Shown piece by piece: positions 13,413-17,017 of a DNA stretch of 17,017 nt. The position numbers and the translations under genes are program-made. Position 1 is the stretch's first letter. Every line of letters begins with the position of its first letter. Under the pieces are notes generated by a model that was not told where the DNA came from, did not search any database, and saw only the letters and a list, made by a program, of their open reading frames with translations. Origin of the DNA: CBDUVZ01 sp965370805 (lineage in GTDB: Bacteria > Hydrothermota > Tepidihabitantia > Tepidihabitantales > Tepidihabitantaceae); contig CBDUVZ010000060.1 of assembly GCA_965370805.1 (NCBI GenBank), positions 1 through 17,017 of the forward strand. The letters run 5' to 3'.

Positions 13413-16160
13413 TCACTTTCCTTTTTCGTGGTTCTTGGGGGGAAGTCCCAGTAGTCGTGCAAGCCAGCCGGCGGGCTGAGACTGCCTTGGTCGGCAGCCA
13501 ATGCCCGGTAGCATCTTCTGCAGGTTGGTTTCGTTGTCCACCAGCACTTCGCGGGACTTCGACCCGACGTACGGACCGACAATACCTGCCTGCTCGAGCT
13601 GGTCAATGACGCGGCCGGCCCGCGCCCAACCGATGTCCAGCCTGCGCTGGAGCGTCGAGACTGACGCCTCGCGGTGGCGCACCACAATTAGGGCAGCCTC
13701 GGCGAACTTCTCGTCTAGCTTCCGGCCCTCATCTTGCGAGTGATGCCGCTCGGCCATTTCCACCGAGTTTTGCTCTGGCAGGGGTTCATAGTACTGCCGG
13801 GCCATCAGACCTTTGATCACGTCGTCGGGCAGAATCGTGCGCAGGTCATTCAACTTTGCGGGGGGCCCAGATTTTTCTCTGTCGTACAGCACGTCCACCG
13901 CGGTACTTCTGGCCATGTTCCGTGCACATTCGGCCGGATTCCCGACCAGCCCGGTCAGCAGTGCTGTCACGTACGCAAGCGTCCACGACTGGACCAAACG
14001 CGCGCAAGCCTGTTCCGGCACCCAAGGTGTGTGCAACCGCACAGGACCCGATAGCCCCGGCTGTACCAGCAGCATGTCGCCGTACCTGAGCAGCAATTCC
14101 GCACCGCTTACATCTAGGATGGTGTCTGAGTCAGCCTTCTCCTCAACCCAGAGCGAAGCCCTAGTAGTGAAGTCATCTCTAACCCAGTTGGCTATGCCCT
14201 TGGGCAACGGTGGAGATGCGGCCACCAGAAGATGGATGCCTACCCTATCCCCGTGAAGCGTAATCTGGACGAGACGTTCTTGGAGTTCACTGGGAACCCC
14301 CAGCAACAGAAAGGACAGGTCGTCTATCACGACGAGGATGTGGGGCTTCGTCTCGACCCCGTCCTTCTCGGCGCAGGAATTGTACTCGACGATGTCGCGC
14401 ACGCCGATGTTGGCGAGCTCGCTATACCGGCGCTGCATGATGTCCACAATCCGGCCGAGCTCGCGCACCGCCCGGGCAGGGTTAGTCGTGACCATACCCA
14501 GGAGGTGCGGAAGCGGGTTGTATGTGGATAGCTCCAGACGCCCGGGGTCTACCATGAGCAATCGTACTTCTCTAGGTGAGGCGCGACAGATGAGAGATGC
14601 TATCATGGCGTGTAGCAGCGCCGACTTACCTGAGCCGGAGGCACCCTGAATGAAGAGGTGTGGATGCTCAAGAAGGTCAACTGCAAAGGCAGCACCGGCA
14701 ACATCTACCCCTATCGGAAGCTGGAGTCTTGAAGTACCTTCCCCCAGCGAGGCGGATGGAAGCAAGTCACGCAGCCACACGGTCTTTCTATTGCGGTTCA
14801 GCACGTCGAAGCCGACCCCGGCCTTGCCCAAGATGGCTGGCAGGAAGTGCATTGCCTCGGCGCGAAGTGCCATCTGGATGTCGGGGAGGATGCTCTTGAC
14901 AGCGTCAATCCTGCATCCCGGGGCGAGACGGAATTCGAAGCGGGAGAACACAGGCCCATCCACGGCCCCGGCAAGCTGCCCGTGGATGCCGAATTCATCA
15001 AGCTTCCCCACAAGTTGTGCTCCTTGCCACTCGCGGTAAGCGTGTTCTTGGGTTGCATCATCGGGTCCTGCGGAATAGTCGAGGCAGTCGAGCAGACCAT
15101 GCGGAAGGTCTCTATGGAGCTGTTCGGCCTCACCGCGGAGCTGCTGCACTTCGCCTCGTTCAACAGGGCGGTGCGATGGTCCGTTGGGCAGTTCCGTCAC
15201 TCCTCCTCCCTGGTCCGGATTTCTTCCTCTGTCGGCCTTCAGCTGTCCGCTGGTAAACGGCTCCGTCCTCGTTGTCGAACGGGTGTCGTCCTTTTGTTCC
15301 CTATCGAACCATTGACTTTCGCGCCATCGCTTGTAGGCTGCCTCCTGCCCTACCCGCGGCTGCATCCTGCCGTTGTCGCTAACCCACCAGTGCTCGGGGT
15401 TCAGTGGGTTGAACCAGCATCGGCACTCCGGATGAAGGACGATGCATGCCCGCCAGTCTTCGCGCTCCAAGCCGTGATTGGACTTGCCAATCCAGATGGC
15501 ATGTAGACGCTGCTCATCGGCGGCGTGCCCTGGTGGCTCAATCTTCTGGAACACACGACCGTGTACCAGACGTCTGCAGTCCTCGCACGCGCTGGGATAC
15601 GATTGGCCTAGTAAGTAGCTCCTGTCCGGCACAGTGCTCAACCGACCGGCCCCGGCCAGCCGGTGACTCACCGTGATGGCAATTTCGTGCCAGTCACGTT
15701 CAACTCCGCCTTCCACATTTTTCAGCCGGTTACGCAGCATGAAGGCGAGTCGAGTCGGCGGAAACCTATGGCGCAGAGCAGTGACGATTCCCTGCGCGAC
15801 GGTGAATACGGCATCCTGGTCGACGTCGTGCAGCCATGAGCTCACGAAGATGATGACCCACACCATCTCACTCTCCGGCAGTTCTGGCAAGTACTTTGGT
15901 GACAGCGTGCCGGACGGGTCGAGGCCCAACCGTGCGCACTCCTCCAATAGAGGTCGCCAAGGTTGGCCAAAGAGCTTCCCCAAGGCGCTTGCGGCCCGCC
16001 GCGTATGCTCCGGCACCAGCGGCTTTCCGCAGACGCGTCTGTAGAGCTCGAGATTCTCCGGGGCGAGTTGGTCTGGATGAAGGTTGATGTGGTACTCCAG
16101 CGTCCTCACTACGAAAGGCATCGCGCTGTCGTCCCGCTCTGGGGAGTTGTGGGGACACAT
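13413..16160 (-). CDS. FtsK/SpoIIIE-type ATPase with a novel N-terminal half
   Basis: This 915-residue protein contains a near-complete FtsK motor. The alpha domain is about 395-467 (FSRFEFRLAPGCRIDAV). The RecA-like beta domain follows, with Walker A GASGSGKS (506-513), VDPGRLELSTYNPLPHLL (537-554), Walker B VVIDDLSFLL (610-619) and GAELLLRYGDMLLVQPG (686-702). The gamma-type winged helix is about 815-876. Walker B reads D-D where FtsK has D-E. The four membrane helices of cell-division FtsK are absent, so the protein is probably soluble. The N-terminal 390 residues match no FtsK part. They hold C192-x2-C195 in SACEDCRRLVHGRVF, then H243-P-E-C246-R-C248, resembling the C-terminus of MuF/SPP1 gp7 phage head proteins. 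AGGAG (16168-16172) lies 7 bp before ATG 16160. This is probably an accessory, mobile or defence gene rather than the chromosomal ftsK. Confidence 0.85.
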   Translation of the reverse strand: MCPHNSPERDDSAMPFVVRTLEYHINLHPDQLAPENLELYRRVCGKPLVPEHTRRAASALGKLFGQPWRPLLEECARLGLDPSGTLSPKYLPELPESEMVWVIIFVSSWLHDVDQDAVFTVAQGIVTALRHRFPPTRLAFMLRNRLKNVEGGVERDWHEIAITVSHRLAGAGRLSTVPDRSYLLGQSYPSACEDCRRLVHGRVFQKIEPPGHAADEQRLHAIWIGKSNHGLEREDWRACIVLHPECRCWFNPLNPEHWWVSDNGRMQPRVGQEAAYKRWRESQWFDREQKDDTRSTTRTEPFTSGQLKADRGRNPDQGGGVTELPNGPSHRPVERGEVQQLRGEAEQLHRDLPHGLLDCLDYSAGPDDATQEHAYREWQGAQLVGKLDEFGIHGQLAGAVDGPVFSRFEFRLAPGCRIDAVKSILPDIQMALRAEAMHFLPAILGKAGVGFDVLNRNRKTVWLRDLLPSASLGEGTSRLQLPIGVDVAGAAFAVDLLEHPHLFIQGASGSGKSALLHAMIASLICRASPREVRLLMVDPGRLELSTYNPLPHLLGMVTTNPARAVRELGRIVDIMQRRYSELANIGVRDIVEYNSCAEKDGVETKPHILVVIDDLSFLLLGVPSELQERLVQITLHGDRVGIHLLVAASPPLPKGIANWVRDDFTTRASLWVEEKADSDTILDVSGAELLLRYGDMLLVQPGLSGPVRLHTPWVPEQACARLVQSWTLAYVTALLTGLVGNPAECARNMARSTAVDVLYDREKSGPPAKLNDLRTILPDDVIKGLMARQYYEPLPEQNSVEMAERHHSQDEGRKLDEKFAEAALIVVRHREASVSTLQRRLDIGWARAGRVIDQLEQAGIVGPYVGSKSREVLVDNETNLQKMLPGIGCRPRQSQPAGWLARLLGLPPKNHEKGK

Positions 16161-16279
16161 TACTTATCTCCTACCCATCCAGCTTCGTCTACTTCCTTTT
16201 CCTGACCGTCTTTTCGGTCCGGCGGGCGGACGTGCAGTTCCTTGGCTACTGGGTCAGGATGTCCTTTCCTGTTGCTCAT
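16160..16279 (-). CDS. Possible 39-residue protein coupled to the FtsK-like gene
   Basis: An ATG at 16279 opens a 39-codon frame, MSNRKGHPDPVAKEL..., ending in VGDK. Its TAA overlaps the ATG of the FtsK-like gene (TAATG), the classic form of translational coupling. A promoter (16288-16315) ends 8 bp before the ATG, so the message would be leaderless. The peptide is highly charged, with no hydrophobic segment and no family I know. It may be a real small protein, a leader that loads ribosomes onto the ATPase gene, or a chance continuation of the broken Res frame with which it is in phase. Confidence 0.35.
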   Translation of the reverse strand: MSNRKGHPDPVAKELHVRPPDRKDGQEKEVDEAGWVGDK

Positions 16280-16287
16280 CGCCTGCC

Positions 16288-16315
16288 AGCATATTGGCCG
16301 GGCAGTGAAAGTCAA
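16288..16315 (-). promoter_or_regulatory. Promoter of the FtsK-like gene
   Basis: Read on the minus strand: -35 TTGACT (16315-16310), 16-bp spacer, -10 TATGCT (16293-16288). The stretch from the -35 to the spacer resembles the promoter at 297-324; both contain TCTTGACTTT and ACTGCCCGG. It lies just downstream of the point where Res homology stops, so the ATPase gene is probably transcribed independently. Confidence 0.6.
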
Positions 16316-16375
16316 GACGGCTCGGGCGGCGGGTTGATACCGGTTGTGGCTGCCTTGGCCGCGGCCGGAACGAGG

Positions 16376-16737
16376 GCCGTTGCGCCGGTGTAAGTCGAGC
16401 GCGGTGCGGATGTACACGTAGGTCTTGCCGGTGCCGGTTTCCATCTCGACTGAGAAGTTCGGGAACCGGGCCTGCTTCTCACCCGCCGCAATCGTGATGG
16501 TCTCCTCGATGGTCTCGAGTTTCTTATCCGGCGTCAAGCCACCCCGTGCCTGAACCACATGCAGGTTCTGAGCAGAGCCGCCTCGTCCAACTCCAATCGG
16601 TTCGGCACGGCCGCGAAGTCCGCGCCGAGCACGAACGTCAGGTCCTTCTCCACGCGCGGCTGACCCTCGAACAGGTCTACGACCGACGCGATAGCGTCCA
16701 GTCGGTATTCCTGATTGGCGTCAAAGCGGAACTGCAT
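16376..16737 (-). pseudogene. Frameshifted, truncated type III restriction enzyme Res subunit
   Basis: ATG 16737 starts MQFRFDANQEYRLDAIASVV, followed by DLFEGQP, the N-terminus typical of type III restriction endonuclease (Res) helicase subunits. Homology runs through NRLELDEAALL, then jumps to another frame at about 16570. There QNLHVVQARGGLTPDKKLE continues to FSVEMETGTGKTYVYIRTAL, the Res Walker A region (TGTGKT). One missing base explains the shift. Recognisable sequence stops after LHRRNG, about 120 residues into a protein that is normally roughly 900-1,000 long. All helicase motifs after Walker A and the nuclease domain are gone. It begins 6 bp after the NYN-gene stop, so the two were probably one operon. 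The frameshift could be a sequencing error, but the truncation cannot be. Confidence 0.8.
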
Positions 16738-16743
16738 CTGCCG

Positions 16744-17017
16744 CTAGTGCCAGCTTGAGGGGCGTTGGAGCACGAACCCGTCGGCCTTGGGCATGGCGTC
16801 CGGGAACTGCGAATGAGCCAGGTTCGCCCGTCCGATGGTGAAGGAGCCGTCGGCTGCCTTGCTGAGAGCCAGCGACTGGCGGGCCGGTGGGAACGCCACT
16901 ACGACCCGCTTGCCTGGGAAGCGAGGACGGATGCTGCGCACGACGTCGGCGAGGTCACTGTCTCCCGATATCAGCAGCGCGATATCGAACAGGTCACCGT
17001 ATGCGTCGTTGAGCATC
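16744..17017 (-). CDS. NYN-domain (PIN-like nuclease fold) protein, C-terminal part
   Basis: The frame enters from beyond the window edge, so the true start is outside. The visible 90 residues begin MLNDAYGDLFDIALLISGDSDLADVV, carrying the SGDSD motif whose aspartates belong to the acidic metal site of NYN domains (LabA/DUF88-like). KRVVVAFPPARQS follows, then a C-terminal FxIGRANL segment. NYN proteins are thought to be RNases and recur in bacterial defence and regulatory loci. It ends 6 bp before the Res remnant, which suggests a shared restriction/defence operon. Substrate is unknown. Confidence 0.8.
   Translation of the reverse strand, partial: MLNDAYGDLFDIALLISGDSDLADVVRSIRPRFPGKRVVVAFPPARQSLALSKAADGSFTIGRANLAHSQFPDAMPKADGFVLQRPSSWH

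Overview
The window is high-GC bacterial DNA with long, tightly packed genes and short intergenic patches built from dispersed repeats. Two secreted GWxTD-domain proteins, a PSP1/RicT protein, a class V aminotransferase and an orphan type IX secretion C-terminal tail together suggest a member or relative of the FCB assemblage. Candidate division WOR-3 (Stahlbacteria) or a similar uncultivated lineage is my best guess. This is inferred from protein style and repeats; there is no rRNA in the window to settle it.

Block 1 (about 297-6632, plus strand). A clear promoter precedes two consecutive GWxTD-domain envelope proteins. These are followed by ricT and thiC, which are tightly coupled to the second GWxTD gene. 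After a repeat-bearing gap come a class V aminotransferase and a probable 60-residue two-helix membrane protein.

Block 2 (about 12078-6719, minus strand) converges on block 1. It is a housekeeping operon driven by a good sigma-70-type promoter: prfA (RF1), prmC (the methyltransferase that modifies the RF1 GGQ), nadK, recN and a CDP-alcohol phosphatidyltransferase. From prmC onward the genes overlap or abut. A possible 13-codon leader ORF lies between the promoter and prfA.

Block 3 (about 12080-13400) holds no confident gene and is crowded with structure. It contains an inverted ACACAGAT-type repeat, an orphan type IX sorting-tail fragment, a CAGGCAG hairpin, and a 300-bp array of 25 units of exactly 12 bp that encodes a tetrapeptide repeat. 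An AT-rich hairpin and a pair of inverted GGGGACA repeats follow.

Block 4 (13413-17017, minus strand) is an accessory island. A 915-residue soluble FtsK/SpoIIIE-type ATPase has an unusual N-terminal half carrying a CxxC...HPxCxC cluster that recalls phage MuF/SPP1 gp7 head proteins. Upstream lie a possible 39-codon ORF with its own promoter, a frameshifted and truncated 5' end of a type III restriction (Res) gene, and the C-terminal part of a NYN-domain protein cut by the window edge. The island looks like a decayed restriction locus with a new ATPase gene placed behind it, and it is the part of the window most likely to hold something undescribed.
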